From Ruegeria lacuscaerulensis (GTDB lineage: Bacteria > Pseudomonadota > Alphaproteobacteria > Rhodobacterales > Rhodobacteraceae), in assembly GCF_013034685.1 (NCBI RefSeq), contig NZ_WQGO01000002.1:124001-188000 (forward strand): DNA of 64,000 nucleotides. Direction: 5' to 3'. A program made the position numbers and the translations under genes. Position 1 is the first letter of the stretch, and each line of letters begins with the position of its first letter. This document shows, in pieces, positions 45,423 to 55,997 of the stretch. The notes under the pieces are model-generated. The model saw only the letters and a list, made by a program, of their open reading frames with translations, did not search any database and was not told the DNA's origin.

Positions 45423-46421
45423 ATGACACAAGCCGTACCAATGACAGAACTGTGGCGCGGACCCCTGTTGGAAAGCCTACATCTTGGGCATGCGGTGATC
45501 TGCGACGATACCGGACAGATCGTTAAAAGTTGGGGGAATCCGAACGCTGTGATCTATCCGCGATCCTCGGCCAAGATGATTCAGGGATTGCCGCTGATCA
45601 CTTCGGGTGCAGCGGCGAAGTACGGGCTGACCTCGGAACATCTTGCACTGGCCTGTGCCTCGCACAGTGGAGCGCATATTCATACCGATCGCGTCTCAGC
45701 CTGGTTGGACCACCTGGGTCTGGCGGAACCCGATCTTCGCTGCGGCCCGCAAGAGCCACAGGACATGGCTGCGCGCGACGGGTTAATATTAGCCGATGAC
45801 ACGCCATGTCAGATTCACAATAACTGTTCGGGCAAGCATTGCGGGTTTCTGACCGTTGCTCAGCATATGGGCGCCGGACCGGAATATCTGGAAATCGACC
45901 ACCCCGTACAACAGGCCTGCCTGTCCGCGCTTGAGGAAACAACGGGCGAGACCAGCCCCGCCTACGGCATCGACGGCTGCTCGGCCCCGAACTTTGCGAC
46001 CTCGCTGGTCGGGTTGGCGCGTTCGATGGCGTGGTTTGCCAGCGCCGCGGATCGGTCGGACCGGGCCAGCGACGCGGCGCAACAGCTGACGGCCGCAATG
46101 ATGAAACACCCCGAGCTGGTCGCCGGTGAAACTCGCGCCTGCACCGAACTGATGCGCGCCATGGGTGGTCGCGTTGCCATCAAAACCGGTGCCGAGGCTG
46201 TGTTCATCGCAATCCTACCCGAAAAACGCATGGGCGTGGCATTGAAGATCACCGACGGCACCACCCGCGCCAGCGAATGCGCCATTGCCGCGATTCTGGT
46301 CAGCTTGGGCGTGCTGGAGGCCGACCACCCGGCCACCCGCGAATTTCTGAACGCCACGCAATACAGCCGTCGAGGGCTGGAATGCGGCGTGATCAAACCC
46401 GCGCCGGGGTTCCCCAGCTAA
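45423..46421 (+). CDS. Class 3 (rhizobial-type) L-asparaginase
   Basis: A 332-residue asparaginase of PF06089, unrelated to E. coli AnsA/AnsB. YPRSSAKMIQGLP holds Ser48 and Lys51, the same positions I recall as the catalytic pair in R. etli ReAV. NNCSGKHCG gives Cys135 and Lys138, and GIDGCSAPNF gives Cys186, matching the zinc-binding Cys-Lys-Cys site. It converts asparagine to aspartate and ammonia. The ATG at 45423 follows AAGGAATG; upstream coding is unsupported. It is convergent with the YCII gene, four bases away. Confidence 0.88.
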   Translation: MTQAVPMTELWRGPLLESLHLGHAVICDDTGQIVKSWGNPNAVIYPRSSAKMIQGLPLITSGAAAKYGLTSEHLALACASHSGAHIHTDRVSAWLDHLGLAEPDLRCGPQEPQDMAARDGLILADDTPCQIHNNCSGKHCGFLTVAQHMGAGPEYLEIDHPVQQACLSALEETTGETSPAYGIDGCSAPNFATSLVGLARSMAWFASAADRSDRASDAAQQLTAAMMKHPELVAGETRACTELMRAMGGRVAIKTGAEAVFIAILPEKRMGVALKITDGTTRASECAIAAILVSLGVLEADHPATREFLNATQYSRRGLECGVIKPAPGFPS

Positions 46422-46424
46422 AGG

Positions 46425-46745
46425 CTACATCTCAATCTCGTGAATCTCGGCCACTTCGACCGAGCCGGACCCGTTGATAACCATCGGGCAACCCTTGGCT
46501 ATCTCGGTCGCAGCATCCATGCTTTCGGCTTTGACAACTGTAAAGCCCGAGGCCGGATTGGCGCCGCCATTGTCAACAACACCGCTGCTGCTGACGGTGT
46601 AAGACTGGCCAACCGGGTTTCCGGGGATGTCCAGTGCCTCGCCCATTCCGCCGAACCAAGCGCCCCAGGCGGCCATGGTCGCTTCGATTTCAGCGGGGTC
46701 GGTCGGGGTATGACCACCGTGATAGACAAATAGAAACTGTGGCAT
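46425..46745 (-). CDS. YCII-related protein
   Basis: A 106-residue protein starting MPQFLFVYHGGHTPTDPAEIEATMAAWGAWFGGMGEAL (in pieces), the usual start of DGPF/YCII-like proteins, and ending in PMVINGSGSVEVAEIHEIEM. The fold is a small ferredoxin-like domain; biochemical function is mostly unknown. It is the distal gene of an arsR-SRPBCC-YCII cassette, a frequent set in alphaproteobacteria. Confidence 0.85.
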   Translation of the reverse strand: MPQFLFVYHGGHTPTDPAEIEATMAAWGAWFGGMGEALDIPGNPVGQSYTVSSSGVVDNGGANPASGFTVVKAESMDAATEIAKGCPMVINGSGSVEVAEIHEIEM

Positions 46746-46778
46746 TTATTTCCTCCCTTATGCCTTCGTGATGAAAAA

Positions 46779-47207
46779 CTAGGCCAGCTGTGCGGCCAGC
46801 TTGTTCAGCGTCGACGTCCAGCCTTTGGTGTGGTTCGCTGCGATTTCGTCATCGCCCAACTCGCGGTGGTCGATGATCAACTTTGCACCCTCTTCTGCTG
46901 CCTCGACCACCAACATCACATGGCTTTCGGCTCCGCGCTGGTCCTGATCGTCATGCCAGCCCCATGTGAACCCAACCGATTTGGGCGGATCGACATGCGT
47001 CACATGACCCGAAACCTTAAACCGCTGCCCTTCGCCATTTTGCATCACCGAATACCACGGACCCGTGCGAGAGAAATCCAGGTTGTGCTCGGGCACATGC
47101 ATCCCTTCGGGTCCCCACCACTGCAGAAGCTTGTTGGGGGTGCTGATCCACGCATACAGATCGTCCGGTGCAAGCGGGTAAGCGCGCTCCAGTTTCAAAT
47201 CGGCCAT
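46779..47207 (-). CDS. SRPBCC (AHSA1-like) domain protein
   Basis: A 142-residue START-like fold protein. YPLAPDDLYAWISTPNKLLQWWGPEG near 10-35 and PPKSVGFTWGWHDDQD near 73 are typical of AHSA1/PF08327 proteins. These bind hydrophobic ligands or interact with client proteins. It overlaps the arsR gene by 13 bases and precedes the YCII gene by 33, so all three should be one transcript controlled by ArsR. Confidence 0.85.
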   Translation of the reverse strand: MADLKLERAYPLAPDDLYAWISTPNKLLQWWGPEGMHVPEHNLDFSRTGPWYSVMQNGEGQRFKVSGHVTHVDPPKSVGFTWGWHDDQDQRGAESHVMLVVEAAEEGAKLIIDHRELGDDEIAANHTKGWTSTLNKLAAQLA

Positions 47208-47530
47208 GAGGTCTCCTTTTCGATTGCATCACCCAGACGGTCCAGGCTGCTTTCCCAGAATTGACGTTTCGAGATGGTCCATTCCGCAATCGCGCGCAGC
47301 CCCTCGGGGCGGATCGAATACATCCGCTGGCTGCCCTTTACGCGCTGATTTATCAGCCCCGCCTCGCGCAGCAGTTTCAAATGGCGCGAGATAGCGGCGC
47401 CGGACATGCCGCGCCCTTCGATCAGGTCTCCGGCGGGTAGTTCCCCATCCTGCATAAGCTGCTCGACGATGGAAAACCGTGTGGCGTCAGACAACGCGGA
47501 AAATGTGGTCAGAAGAGTGTTCATGACCAT
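47195..47530 (-). CDS. ArsR-family transcriptional regulator
   Basis: A 111-residue winged-helix repressor. The fold is clear: ALSDATRFSIVEQLMQDGELPAGDLIEG, then the recognition helix MSGAAISRHLKLLREAGLINQRVKGSQRMYSI (read in pieces). No cysteine metal site typical of ArsR or SmtB is present, so a non-metal signal is likely, as for many ArsR-SRPBCC cassettes. A perfect inverted repeat lies just upstream. Starts at 47530 and 47524 are both possible. Confidence 0.88.
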   Translation of the reverse strand: MVMNTLLTTFSALSDATRFSIVEQLMQDGELPAGDLIEGRGMSGAAISRHLKLLREAGLINQRVKGSQRMYSIRPEGLRAIAEWTISKRQFWESSLDRLGDAIEKETSWPI

Positions 47531-47532
47531 TG

Positions 47533-47550
47533 TTTAACATTTTTGTTAAA
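47533..47550. promoter_or_regulatory. Putative ArsR operator
   Basis: TTTAAC-N6-GTTAAA is a perfect inverted repeat starting three bases from the arsR start codon. ArsR proteins usually repress from such palindromes over their own promoter. Autorepression of the arsR-SRPBCC-YCII cassette is the likely meaning. Confidence 0.7.
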
Positions 47551-47570
47551 TAAAAGAAAGCCGCGCCGTG

Positions 47571-48449
47571 CTAACGGGCCGCAAACTCAGATCGTGCATA
47601 GCCTTGCAGGAACAACAAAGCCGAAAGATCTCCGTGGTTTACCCGCACCTCACACTGTTCCGCGACCGAAGGTTTCGCGTGCAGCGCCACCCCGGTTCCG
47701 GCCCGTCCCAGCATACCCAGATCATTCGCGCCATCGCCCACGGCGATCACATCCGATTCGGAAAGACCCAACCGCGCAGTGATCTGTTCCAAAGCATCCA
47801 CCTTGGCCTGACGACCCAGGATGGGACGCCCGACATCACCGGTCAGCTTGCCGCCCTCGGCAAGCAGCGTGTTGGCGCGGTTCTCATCAAAGCCCAGTTC
47901 GGCCCCGACCTTGGCCGTAAACGCCGTGAACCCGCCCGAAACCAGCGCGGCATAACCACCATGCGCCCGCATTGTGCCGACCAGTTCCCTACCACCCGGC
48001 ATCAGGGTGATACGTTCGGCCAGCACCTTGTCGATCACGGCCTCATCCAACCCTTTCAGCAGTCCAACACGTTCGGTCAGCGCCCCCTCGAAATCCAGCT
48101 CGCCGTTCATGGCCCGCGCGGTGATGTCTTTGACCCGCTCACCAACACCGGCCTCATCGGCCAGTTCGTCGATGCATTCCTGCTGGATCATGGTGCTGTC
48201 CATATCGGCCAGCAGCATCTTCTTGCGGCGATCGTTGGCGGGTTGGACCACCAGATCGACACCCATTTTCTGCAAATCAGCCCACACGTCCCACTGATTG
48301 TCCGGCAGGCCTGACAGCGAAAACTCTGCCGCCTCATCCGGGTTCAACCACTGCACATCGCCGCCGCCCCAGGCGTTACGCAGGGAGTCGACCAGACTCT
48401 GTTCCAGCGCATTTTTGTCAGGGTTAGTCAAAAGGGTGGCAACGTACAT
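47571..48449 (-). CDS. serB: Phosphoserine phosphatase
   Basis: SerB dephosphorylates phosphoserine, the last step of serine synthesis. The 292-residue HAD enzyme has an N-terminal domain of about 75 residues. Its DMDSTM near 83-88 carries the catalytic nucleophile, LVSGGFTAF near 173 is the second motif, and VIAVGDGANDLGML near 240 the fourth. The ATG at 48449 was preferred to a TTG two codons upstream because of GGAG spacing. serC and serA are 10 kb away. Confidence 0.95.
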   Translation of the reverse strand: MYVATLLTNPDKNALEQSLVDSLRNAWGGGDVQWLNPDEAAEFSLSGLPDNQWDVWADLQKMGVDLVVQPANDRRKKMLLADMDSTMIQQECIDELADEAGVGERVKDITARAMNGELDFEGALTERVGLLKGLDEAVIDKVLAERITLMPGGRELVGTMRAHGGYAALVSGGFTAFTAKVGAELGFDENRANTLLAEGGKLTGDVGRPILGRQAKVDALEQITARLGLSESDVIAVGDGANDLGMLGRAGTGVALHAKPSVAEQCEVRVNHGDLSALLFLQGYARSEFAAR

Positions 48450-48519
48450 CTTCAATCTCCGGCAAGCTCATCTGCGGGATATCGCAGGTGCAGCATTTTC
48501 ACCAGAGGACAGATGCGCC

Positions 48520-50202
48520 CTAGCCCAGAATACCCGGCAACCGCAGCCCATGCGCACGGGCGCAATCCTTCGCTGCCTCATACCCCGCATCCGCATGACG
48601 CCACACGCCCGAGGCCGGATCGTTCCACAACACCCGCTCGAGCCGCCGCGCGGCGTCCTCGGTCCCGTCAGCGCAGATCACCACACCCGCGTGCTGACTG
48701 AAGCCCATGCCAACGCCGCCGCCATGGTGCAGCGACACCCATGTCGCCCCGCTGGCCGTATTGATCAACGCATTCAGCAAAGGCCAGTCGCTGACGGCAT
48801 CCGAGCCATCCAACATCGCCTCGGTCTCGCGGTTCGGGCTGGCAACAGAACCGCTGTCCAAGTGATCCCGCCCGATCACCACGGGGGCCTTTAGTTCACC
48901 ATTAGCCACCATCTCATTGAAGGCGAGCCCTGCGCGATGCCGATCCCCAAGCCCGATCCAGCAGATGCGCGCGGGCAGACCCTGAAATGCGATGCGGTCC
49001 TGCGCCATATCGAGCCAGCGGTGCAGGTGCTCGTTTTCTGGGAACAGTTCCTTCATCTTGGCGTCGGTTTTGTAGATATCTTCGGGGTCGCCGGATAGGG
49101 CGCACCAGCGGAACGGGCCGATCCCTTTGCAGAACAGCGGACGGATATAAGCGGGCACAAAACCGGGGAAGGCAAAGGCGTTTTCCAGCCCTTCATCCTG
49201 CGCCACCTGCCGGATGTTGTTGCCGTAATCCAGTGTCGGCACGCCTGCATTCCAGAAATCAACCATGGCCGCCACATGCTGTTTCATAGACGCACGTGCG
49301 GCTTTTTCCACCGACTTAGGCTCTGTTTCGCGCTTTTCCCGCCACTGTGCCATGGACCAGCCGATAGGCAGGTATCCATTGATCGGGTCATGGGCGCTGG
49401 TCTGATCGGTGACGATATCGGGGCGCATGCCCCCCTCGTCCATGCGACGGTAGATCTCGGGGAAAACCTCGGCGGCATTGCCCAGCAGACCGACGGATTT
49501 CGCCTCACCGGCTTTGGTCCAGCGGTCGATCATCTCAAGCGCGTCGTCCAGCGTCTCGGCCTTTTCATCCAGGTATTTGGTGCGCAGGCGGAAGTCGATG
49601 CTGTCGGGGTTGCATTCCACCGCCAGACAACAAGCCCCGGCAAAGACGGCCGCCAATGGCTGCGCGCCGCCCATACCACCCAAGCCGCCGGTCAGAATCC
49701 ACTTGCCGGTCAGGTCGCCGCCATAGTGCTGACGCCCGGCCTCGGCAAAGGTCTCATAGGTTCCCTGAACGATGCCCTGCGTGCCGATATAGATCCACGA
49801 GCCGGCCGTCATCTGGCCGTACATCATAAGGCCCTTCTTATCGAGTTCGTTGAAGTGATCCCAGTTGGCCCAATGCGGCACGATGTTGGAATTGGCGATC
49901 AGAACGCGCGGTGCATCCTTGTGGGTGCGGATGATGGCCACGGGCTTGCCAGACTGGACAATCAGCGTCTCATCCTCTTCCAGATCCTTCAAACCCGCCA
50001 CAATAGTATCGAAATCCTGCCAAGTCCGTGCGGCGCGCCCGATCCCGCCATAAACCACCAACTCATGCGGGTTCTCGGCCACGTCCGGGTGCAGGTTGTT
50101 CATCAGCATCCGTAGAGGCGCCTCTGTCATCCAGCTTTTGGCGTTCAACTCAGGGCCAGTGGGCGGATAGATATCACGGGTGTTTTTGCGTGGATCGCTC
50201 AT
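48520..50202 (-). CDS. hutU: Urocanate hydratase
   Basis: HutU converts urocanate to 4-imidazolone-5-propionate using NAD as electrophile. The 560-residue protein shows [14 protein letters not shown] near 48, the NAD motif [20 protein letters not shown] (in pieces, about 166-185), [10 protein letters not shown] near 200, and [15 protein letters not shown] near 270. The start overlaps the hutG stop by four bases, so it is the last gene of hutI-H-G-U. Confidence 0.97.
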   Translation of the reverse strand: MSDPRKNTRDIYPPTGPELNAKSWMTEAPLRMLMNNLHPDVAENPHELVVYGGIGRAARTWQDFDTIVAGLKDLEEDETLIVQSGKPVAIIRTHKDAPRVLIANSNIVPHWANWDHFNELDKKGLMMYGQMTAGSWIYIGTQGIVQGTYETFAEAGRQHYGGDLTGKWILTGGLGGMGGAQPLAAVFAGACCLAVECNPDSIDFRLRTKYLDEKAETLDDALEMIDRWTKAGEAKSVGLLGNAAEVFPEIYRRMDEGGMRPDIVTDQTSAHDPINGYLPIGWSMAQWREKRETEPKSVEKAARASMKQHVAAMVDFWNAGVPTLDYGNNIRQVAQDEGLENAFAFPGFVPAYIRPLFCKGIGPFRWCALSGDPEDIYKTDAKMKELFPENEHLHRWLDMAQDRIAFQGLPARICWIGLGDRHRAGLAFNEMVANGELKAPVVIGRDHLDSGSVASPNRETEAMLDGSDAVSDWPLLNALINTASGATWVSLHHGGGVGMGFSQHAGVVICADGTEDAARRLERVLWNDPASGVWRHADAGYEAAKDCARAHGLRLPGILG

Positions 50203-51017
50203 GTCTGGGCTCCTTGATTGGTCAGTGCCCCCGATCGGGCGAGGTCATTGAGGCGGGTGAGCATGTCGGTGAGATAAGGCCGTAAGGCCGCAGCCCGGTC
50301 CGCGCGCCACGTCCACGGCGGCGCTTCGTCCATGTAAGAGCGCTGCGCCAACTCCATCTGGATCGCGTGGATATTCTGATCTGGTCGCCCATAGTGGCGG
50401 GTTGTCCAACCACCACGAAAGCGTCCGTTCAGCACCGCGGGCATCCTTTCGGCACCCTCAGCCACCCCTTGCACGGCCTGTTCGATGACGCGTGCGCAAC
50501 TTTGACCGTCATTCGTGCCGGTGTTGAAAACGGGTAATTCCCCTTCGAACAGAAACGGAATTCGGGACCGGATAGAGTGGCAATCGAACAGGATCGCCAC
50601 CCCATGACGCTCGCGCACGCGGTGTAGTTCTTGCAGCAGCGCGGCGTGATAAGGCGCATGATAGGCGTGACGCCGGGATTCGATTTCATCCGCTGAGGGC
50701 TCTTGCCCATCGGCCCAGATCGGTTGGCCGTCAAAATCGGTCAGCGGAACCAGCGTCGTCGTGTTCTGACCGGGATAGAGCGAAACACCCCCCGGGTCGC
50801 GATTTGCGTCGATGACATAGCGATGGATATGGGACTGCACCACCGTCGCATCGGTAAATGCCCCGTCGTAGAGTCTGTTTATGTGCCAATCTGTGTCCGC
50901 AATCCCCCGGCCAATGTCGTTTAACCGCGCTGCGATGTCATCGGGCACATGGGTTCCACCATGAGGCTGACCCAGCACAATCGGGCTGTCACCGGAACGA
51001 ACCGAAACCACCTGCAT
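50199..51017 (-). CDS. hutG: N-formylglutamate deformylase
   Basis: A 272-residue member of the N-formylglutamate amidohydrolase family. [18 protein letters not shown] near 10-26, [17 protein letters not shown] near 145-161, and a later [10 protein letters not shown] are family-typical. It produces glutamate and formate from the product of HutF. The ATG at 51017 overlaps the hutH stop by one base, which fixes the start; a longer reading is inside hutH. Confidence 0.95.
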   Translation of the reverse strand: MQVVSVRSGDSPIVLGQPHGGTHVPDDIAARLNDIGRGIADTDWHINRLYDGAFTDATVVQSHIHRYVIDANRDPGGVSLYPGQNTTTLVPLTDFDGQPIWADGQEPSADEIESRRHAYHAPYHAALLQELHRVRERHGVAILFDCHSIRSRIPFLFEGELPVFNTGTNDGQSCARVIEQAVQGVAEGAERMPAVLNGRFRGGWTTRHYGRPDQNIHAIQMELAQRSYMDEAPPWTWRADRAAALRPYLTDMLTRLNDLARSGALTNQGAQT

Positions 51018-52546
51018 CAGAACAACTCCGGCATGGGCAGTTTGACCACGTCCAACACGCACCCATCGGCAATTAGCACCTTCGCCTGTTCAAGCTCTGG
51101 CGCCAGATAACGATCCTCGGACAAGGCTGGAATATCGGATCGCAGCCGGGCTACGGCCTGCTGCAACGGGGCGCTTGTTACCAGCGGGGCGCGGAATTCC
51201 ACGCCTTGGGCTGCACACAGCATCTCGACCCCCAGGATATAGTTCAGGTTCTCGACCATCCGCGTCAGCCGTCGCGCGCCGTGGGCCGCCATCGAGACGT
51301 GATCCTCCTGATTGGCCGAGGTCGGCGTGCTGTCGGTGACGCAGGGGTTGGCCAGATGCTTGTTTTCGCTCATCAGTGCCGCAGTTGTCACTTCGGCGAT
51401 CATCAGGCCCGAGTTCAGACCCGGTTCGGGTGTCAGGAAGGGCGGCAGATCAAAACTCAGCGCCGGGTCCACCATCAGGGCGATGCGTCGTTGCGCGATG
51501 GCTCCGATCTCGGACAGGGCTAATGCGATCATGTCGGCGGCAAAGCCCACGGGCTCGGCGTGAAAATTCCCGCCCGAGACAATCGCGTCCTCCAGAACCA
51601 GCGGGTTGTCGGTGGCGGCGTTGGCTTCGACTTCAAGCGTGGCCGCCGCTTGGCGCATCACATCCATGGCCGCGCCCGTGACTTGCGGCTGGCAACGGAT
51701 GCAATAAGGGTCCTGAACCCGCGTATCGCCATCACGGTGACTTTCGCGAATTTCCGACCCGTCCAGAACCGCACGCATGGCGCTGGCCGCCTCAGTCTGG
51801 CCGCGATGGCCACGCAAAGTGTGGATTTCGGGGCGCAACGGCGCGGTCGAACCCATGATCGCGTCGGTCGACAGGGCAGACACCACCAAAGCGTTTTGCG
51901 CTGCACGCCAGGCCTGAAACAGCCCTGTCAGCGCAAATGCTGTCGAGAACTGGGTCCCATTAATAAATGCCAGCCCCTCTTTCGGACCGAGTTGAATCGG
52001 CTCTAACCCGACTTTTTTGAGCGCATCAAGCCCCGGCAGGACCGTCCCGTCCACTTCGGCCTCACCTGCACCGATCAGCACGGCGGTCATATGGGCCAAA
52101 GGGGCAAGATCGCCCGATGCCCCGACCGATCCCTGCGCCGGGATGACAGGTGTCACACCACGTGCCAGCATTTGCTGGAGCAGCTCGATCAAGTCCCACC
52201 GCACGCCCGAGGCCCCACGGCCAAAGGACAACAGCTTGAGCGTCATCATCAACCGGGTCACGCGGCGCGAGATTGCGGGGCCAACCCCGCAGCAATGGCT
52301 GAGGATCAGGTTGCGTTGCAGGGTAGATGTATCCTGCGCCGCGATTTTGTGGCTGGCCAGTTTGCCGAAGCCAGTATTGACGCCATAAACAGGGTCTGCG
52401 CCCCGCGCGGCGGCCTGCACGCGGTGGGCTGCGGCCTCGACCGCAGGCTTGCATGCGGGGTCCAGCGTCACGGTGGCATCTTGCCAATACACGTGCGCCA
52501 AATCGGTCAGAGTGACTGCGCCGGGGGTCAGGGTCAGCTCGGTCAT
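51017..52546 (-). CDS. hutH: Histidine ammonia-lyase
   Basis: HutH deaminates histidine to urocanate with an autocatalytic MIO cofactor. The MIO triad ASG lies within [15 protein letters not shown] near 140-154 of the 509-residue protein. [12 protein letters not shown] near 52 and [15 protein letters not shown] sequence ([11 protein letters not shown]) near 412 bracket the active site. It overlaps hutI by four bases. Confidence 0.97.
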   Translation of the reverse strand: MTELTLTPGAVTLTDLAHVYWQDATVTLDPACKPAVEAAAHRVQAAARGADPVYGVNTGFGKLASHKIAAQDTSTLQRNLILSHCCGVGPAISRRVTRLMMTLKLLSFGRGASGVRWDLIELLQQMLARGVTPVIPAQGSVGASGDLAPLAHMTAVLIGAGEAEVDGTVLPGLDALKKVGLEPIQLGPKEGLAFINGTQFSTAFALTGLFQAWRAAQNALVVSALSTDAIMGSTAPLRPEIHTLRGHRGQTEAASAMRAVLDGSEIRESHRDGDTRVQDPYCIRCQPQVTGAAMDVMRQAAATLEVEANAATDNPLVLEDAIVSGGNFHAEPVGFAADMIALALSEIGAIAQRRIALMVDPALSFDLPPFLTPEPGLNSGLMIAEVTTAALMSENKHLANPCVTDSTPTSANQEDHVSMAAHGARRLTRMVENLNYILGVEMLCAAQGVEFRAPLVTSAPLQQAVARLRSDIPALSEDRYLAPELEQAKVLIADGCVLDVVKLPMPELF

Positions 52547-53751
52547 TCCGATCCTCCGAACAGGCGCGCGTGCAAGGGGTTGAAGCCAATGCGATAAGCC
52601 AGTTCCGCCGGATGAGAAACATCCCAGACCGCAAGATCAGCCCGCAGGTGCGGCGCAATTTGTCCCGTATCCGCCAGCCCCAAAGCGCGCGCAGCGTTTC
52701 GGGTTACACCGGCCAACGCCTCTTCTGGCGTCAAGCGGAACAGGGTGCAGGCCATGTTCATGGTCAGCAATAGCGAGGCCAAAGGTGACGAGCCCGGATT
52801 GCAATCCGTCGCCAGCGCAATCGGAACATCTCGGTCACGCAGCAGTTGGACCGGAGGCTTCTGGGTCTCCCGCAAAGTATAGAACGCACCGGGCAGAAGA
52901 ACCGCAACCGTACCCGCATCCGCCATGGCCGAGACGCCCTCGCCATCCAGATACTCCACATGATCCGCCGACAGCGCCCCATAGGCTGCGGCCAATTTGG
53001 CGCCGCCCAGATTGGAGAGTTGCTCGGCGTGCAGTTTGACGGGTAAACCAAGCTCCCGCGCCACATCGAACACCCTGGCGATCTGGGTCGGGTTGAAAGC
53101 TATGCCCTCACAGAACCCATCCACCGCATCGACCAGACCTTCGGCATGGGCCTTGCGCAGGGCGGGAATGCAAATCTCGGTCAAGTAGGCGTCGGGATCC
53201 GCGCGGTAATCCGGCGGCGCGGCGTGTGCGCCCAGAAAGCTGGTATTGACCCGCACCGGCCGGGCCTGCCCGATCCGCCGTGCAACGCGTAGCATCTTAA
53301 GCTCGGTCGCGACATCCAAGCCATAGCCGGACTTGACCTCGATACAACTGACCCCCTCGGCCAGCAGTGCATCCACGCGCGTCAGGGCATCTGCCAGCAG
53401 CGCCTCTTCGCTGGCTGAACGCGTAGAGGTCACAGTGGACAGAATCCCTCCTCCGGCGCGGGCGATCTCCTCATAGCTGGCCCCGTTCAGGCGCATCTCG
53501 AACTCGGCGGCGCGGTTGCCACCGAACACCACATGCGTGTGCGCGTCAATCAGGGCTGGCGTGATCAGCCGGTCGCCAAAATCCTGAATCGGCCAATCCG
53601 CATAATCCGAGGGCATATCTGCCCGAGCGCCCACCCAGACGAACCGCCCCCCGTCGACAGCGATTGCCGCGTTCTGACACAGGCCGTACGGCCCCGTGCC
53701 CTCAACCATGGTTGCCATATGCGCACTTAGAAGAACCGATTTTTTTACCAT
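52543..53751 (-). CDS. hutI: Imidazolonepropionase
   Basis: A 402-residue amidohydrolase that opens imidazolonepropionate to N-formimino-glutamate. The metal-binding [19 protein letters not shown] (in pieces, near 69-87), [14 protein letters not shown] near 91, and [10 protein letters not shown] near 313 are diagnostic. It is the first gene of hutI-H-G-U and diverges from hutF. Confidence 0.96.
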   Translation of the reverse strand: MVKKSVLLSAHMATMVEGTGPYGLCQNAAIAVDGGRFVWVGARADMPSDYADWPIQDFGDRLITPALIDAHTHVVFGGNRAAEFEMRLNGASYEEIARAGGGILSTVTSTRSASEEALLADALTRVDALLAEGVSCIEVKSGYGLDVATELKMLRVARRIGQARPVRVNTSFLGAHAAPPDYRADPDAYLTEICIPALRKAHAEGLVDAVDGFCEGIAFNPTQIARVFDVARELGLPVKLHAEQLSNLGGAKLAAAYGALSADHVEYLDGEGVSAMADAGTVAVLLPGAFYTLRETQKPPVQLLRDRDVPIALATDCNPGSSPLASLLLTMNMACTLFRLTPEEALAGVTRNAARALGLADTGQIAPHLRADLAVWDVSHPAELAYRIGFNPLHARLFGGSE

Positions 53752-53832
53752 GAGGATTCTTTTGGGCTCCCTTTCTCGTTATTTTTTACGTATACTTATA
53801 AAACACTAAAGTCTACACAAAATGGAATCCCG
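53752..53832. promoter_or_regulatory. Divergent hutI-hutF promoter region
   Basis: This 81-base region is much richer in A and T than its surroundings. It includes the palindrome GTATAC at 53790-53795 and nearby TAAAGTCTAC. HutC is encoded after hutF, so an operator here is expected, but I cannot assign its exact sequence. Confidence 0.4.
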
Positions 53833-55188
53833 ATGACTGTGCACGCCAAAACCGCCCTGATCGGCTCTGACTGGGTCTCGGACCTTAGGGTCGAGGTGAA
53901 AGAAGGCCGGATCAGTCGGATCGAAACCGGCGCGCGGCCTCAGCCGCAGGACGATCAGGTGGACGTTCTGATGCCCGCTTTGGCCAACCTGCACAGCCAC
54001 AGCTTTCAACGCGCCATGGCCGGAATGACCGAAACCCGCGCCGACGGGCGGGAAAGCTTCTGGACATGGCGCACCCTGATGTACCGCTTTCTGGACCGGT
54101 TGACGCCCGACCAGATCGAAGCCATCGCAGCTTTGGTTTTCATAGAGATGCAAGAGGCAGGCTACGCCTCGGTCGGTGAATTTCACTATGTTCACCACCA
54201 ACCCGGCGGGCAGCCCTACGAGACCCGCTCGGAACTGAGCCAACGTATATTTGCCGCTGCGCAACAGACCGGAATAGGCCTAACCCATCTCCCGGTGCTT
54301 TACACCTATGGCGGCGTTCAGCAAGAGCCGCTTGCGGGCGGGCAGTTGCGGTTCGGTCATAGCGTGGACGCCTATCTGCGCCTGGTCGAAGATTGCCGCA
54401 AAGGGGCGCCGCATCCCGACAGTCTTGTGGGCATTGCGCCCCATTCCCTGCGTGCGACCTCTGCGTCCGACTTGCAGAGCCTGTTGCAAGCGGCACCGCA
54501 AGGCCCGGTACATATCCACATTGCCGAACAAACGCAGGAGGTGCGGGATGTTCAGACCGCATTGGGCGCGACGCCCGTGTCTTGGCTGTTGGACAATGCC
54601 GATGTGAATGACCGCTGGTGCCTGATCCATGCGACCCATATGACCGATGCGGAAACGCAGGCCATGGCGCGCTCGGGCGCTGTTGCCGGGCTCTGCCCGA
54701 TCACCGAGGCCAATCTGGGTGATGGGATCTTCAACGGCGCGGTTTATATGCAGGCGGGCGGACGGCTTGGGGTCGGGTCGGATTCGAACGTCCGGATTTC
54801 CCTGTCCGAGGAATTGCGGATGCTGGAATATTCCCAACGTCTTCGCGACCGGGAACGCACGGTTCTGGTTCAGCAGGCCGGATCGGTGGGCCACGCACTT
54901 TATACCGGGGCAGCTGAAGGCGGCGCGCAGGCCCTATCGCGGGATGCAGGGCAGATTGCGGTGGGCAAGCTGGCTGATATGGTCGCCATCGACCGCACCC
55001 ACCCGACCCTTTGCGCATTGACCGACGATCAGTTGTTGGACGGGTTGTGCTTTGCCACCCATGACGGGGTCGTGACCGATCTGTGGTCTGCCGGGCGGCA
55101 TATGGTGCGGCAAGGCCGCCACGTGAACCGCGACGAGATCATTTCTGCCTACAGGGTAGGAATTGCCGATCTTTTGTCCGCGGTCTAG
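53833..55188 (+). CDS. hutF: Formimidoylglutamate deiminase
   Basis: HutF deiminates N-formimino-glutamate to N-formylglutamate. The 451-residue amidohydrolase shows PALANLHSHSFQRAMAGM near 45-62, HIHIAEQ-type sequence (VHIHIAEQTQEV) near 222, LIHATHMTDAE near 260 and GVGSDSNVRISLSEELR near 312. HutF with HutG gives the five-step route, in which ammonia is released and formate produced, rather than one-step HutG hydrolysis. Confidence 0.95.
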   Translation: MTVHAKTALIGSDWVSDLRVEVKEGRISRIETGARPQPQDDQVDVLMPALANLHSHSFQRAMAGMTETRADGRESFWTWRTLMYRFLDRLTPDQIEAIAALVFIEMQEAGYASVGEFHYVHHQPGGQPYETRSELSQRIFAAAQQTGIGLTHLPVLYTYGGVQQEPLAGGQLRFGHSVDAYLRLVEDCRKGAPHPDSLVGIAPHSLRATSASDLQSLLQAAPQGPVHIHIAEQTQEVRDVQTALGATPVSWLLDNADVNDRWCLIHATHMTDAETQAMARSGAVAGLCPITEANLGDGIFNGAVYMQAGGRLGVGSDSNVRISLSEELRMLEYSQRLRDRERTVLVQQAGSVGHALYTGAAEGGAQALSRDAGQIAVGKLADMVAIDRTHPTLCALTDDQLLDGLCFATHDGVVTDLWSAGRHMVRQGRHVNRDEIISAYRVGIADLLSAV

Positions 55189-55212
55189 AACGCATCCGAA
55201 AGCCGAGGGTAC

Positions 55213-55917
55213 ATGCCGCAATCAACCGAGACCACCAGCTACAAAGACATCAAGAAAACTGTTTTGGCGCGCATCCGCTCGGGCGAATGGCAGCCAGACT
55301 CGTTGTTGCCCAACGAACAGGATTTGGCAGCTGAATTCTCCTGTACCCGCACAACCGTCAACCGCGCCTTGCGGGAACTGGCGGATGAAGGCTATCTGGA
55401 ACGCCGCCGCAAGGCTGGCACCCGTGTGCTCAGCGCGCCTCAGCGGCAGGCCCGGTTCAGCATACCCATGGTCCGGGACGAGGTCGAAGCGACCGGTGGC
55501 ACCTATCGCTATGCACTGGTCTCAGCCGAGACGACTGTCGCCCCGGATTGGCTGACCGCGCGTCTTGCTTTGCGGCCCGACCAAAGCACCGTGCATGTGC
55601 GATGCATGCATTTTTCGGGCAATACCCCGTTTCAATACGAAGACCGATGGATTGTAGTGGACAGCGTGCCGCAAGTGGCGCAGGCGGATTTTTCGGCAAT
55701 CGGCCCAAATGAGTGGCTGATCCAGACTGTGCCGTTCACCAATGTGGAACTCAGCTTTCTAGCCAGCCGGGCGGACGCGACCGTCGCCCGTTTTCTGGAC
55801 CTGCCTGAAGGTGAGCCGGTGTTTACCGGTGAACGCATCACATGGTTGGAGGGGCAACCCGTCACCTACGCCAAAATGTATTTCGGCGCCGGATACCGGA
55901 TGACCACCCAGTTCTGA
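55213..55917 (+). CDS. hutC: Histidine utilization repressor HutC
   Basis: A 234-residue GntR regulator with UTRA domain. The DNA-binding region includes LPNEQDLAAEFSCTRTTVNRALRELADEGYLERRR (in pieces, near 35-70), and the UTRA part has FLDLPEGEPVFTGERITWLEGQPVTYAKMYF (in pieces). HutC represses hut genes until urocanate binds. It follows hutF by 24 bases. Confidence 0.92.
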   Translation: MPQSTETTSYKDIKKTVLARIRSGEWQPDSLLPNEQDLAAEFSCTRTTVNRALRELADEGYLERRRKAGTRVLSAPQRQARFSIPMVRDEVEATGGTYRYALVSAETTVAPDWLTARLALRPDQSTVHVRCMHFSGNTPFQYEDRWIVVDSVPQVAQADFSAIGPNEWLIQTVPFTNVELSFLASRADATVARFLDLPEGEPVFTGERITWLEGQPVTYAKMYFGAGYRMTTQF

Positions 55918-55997
55918 GCGCGTCAAATTGGGCTTTACCACTGTGCCAATCCACGCCAGATTCGCAGGCAACAGTTCCGTTGACAAAGGCAGACAGA

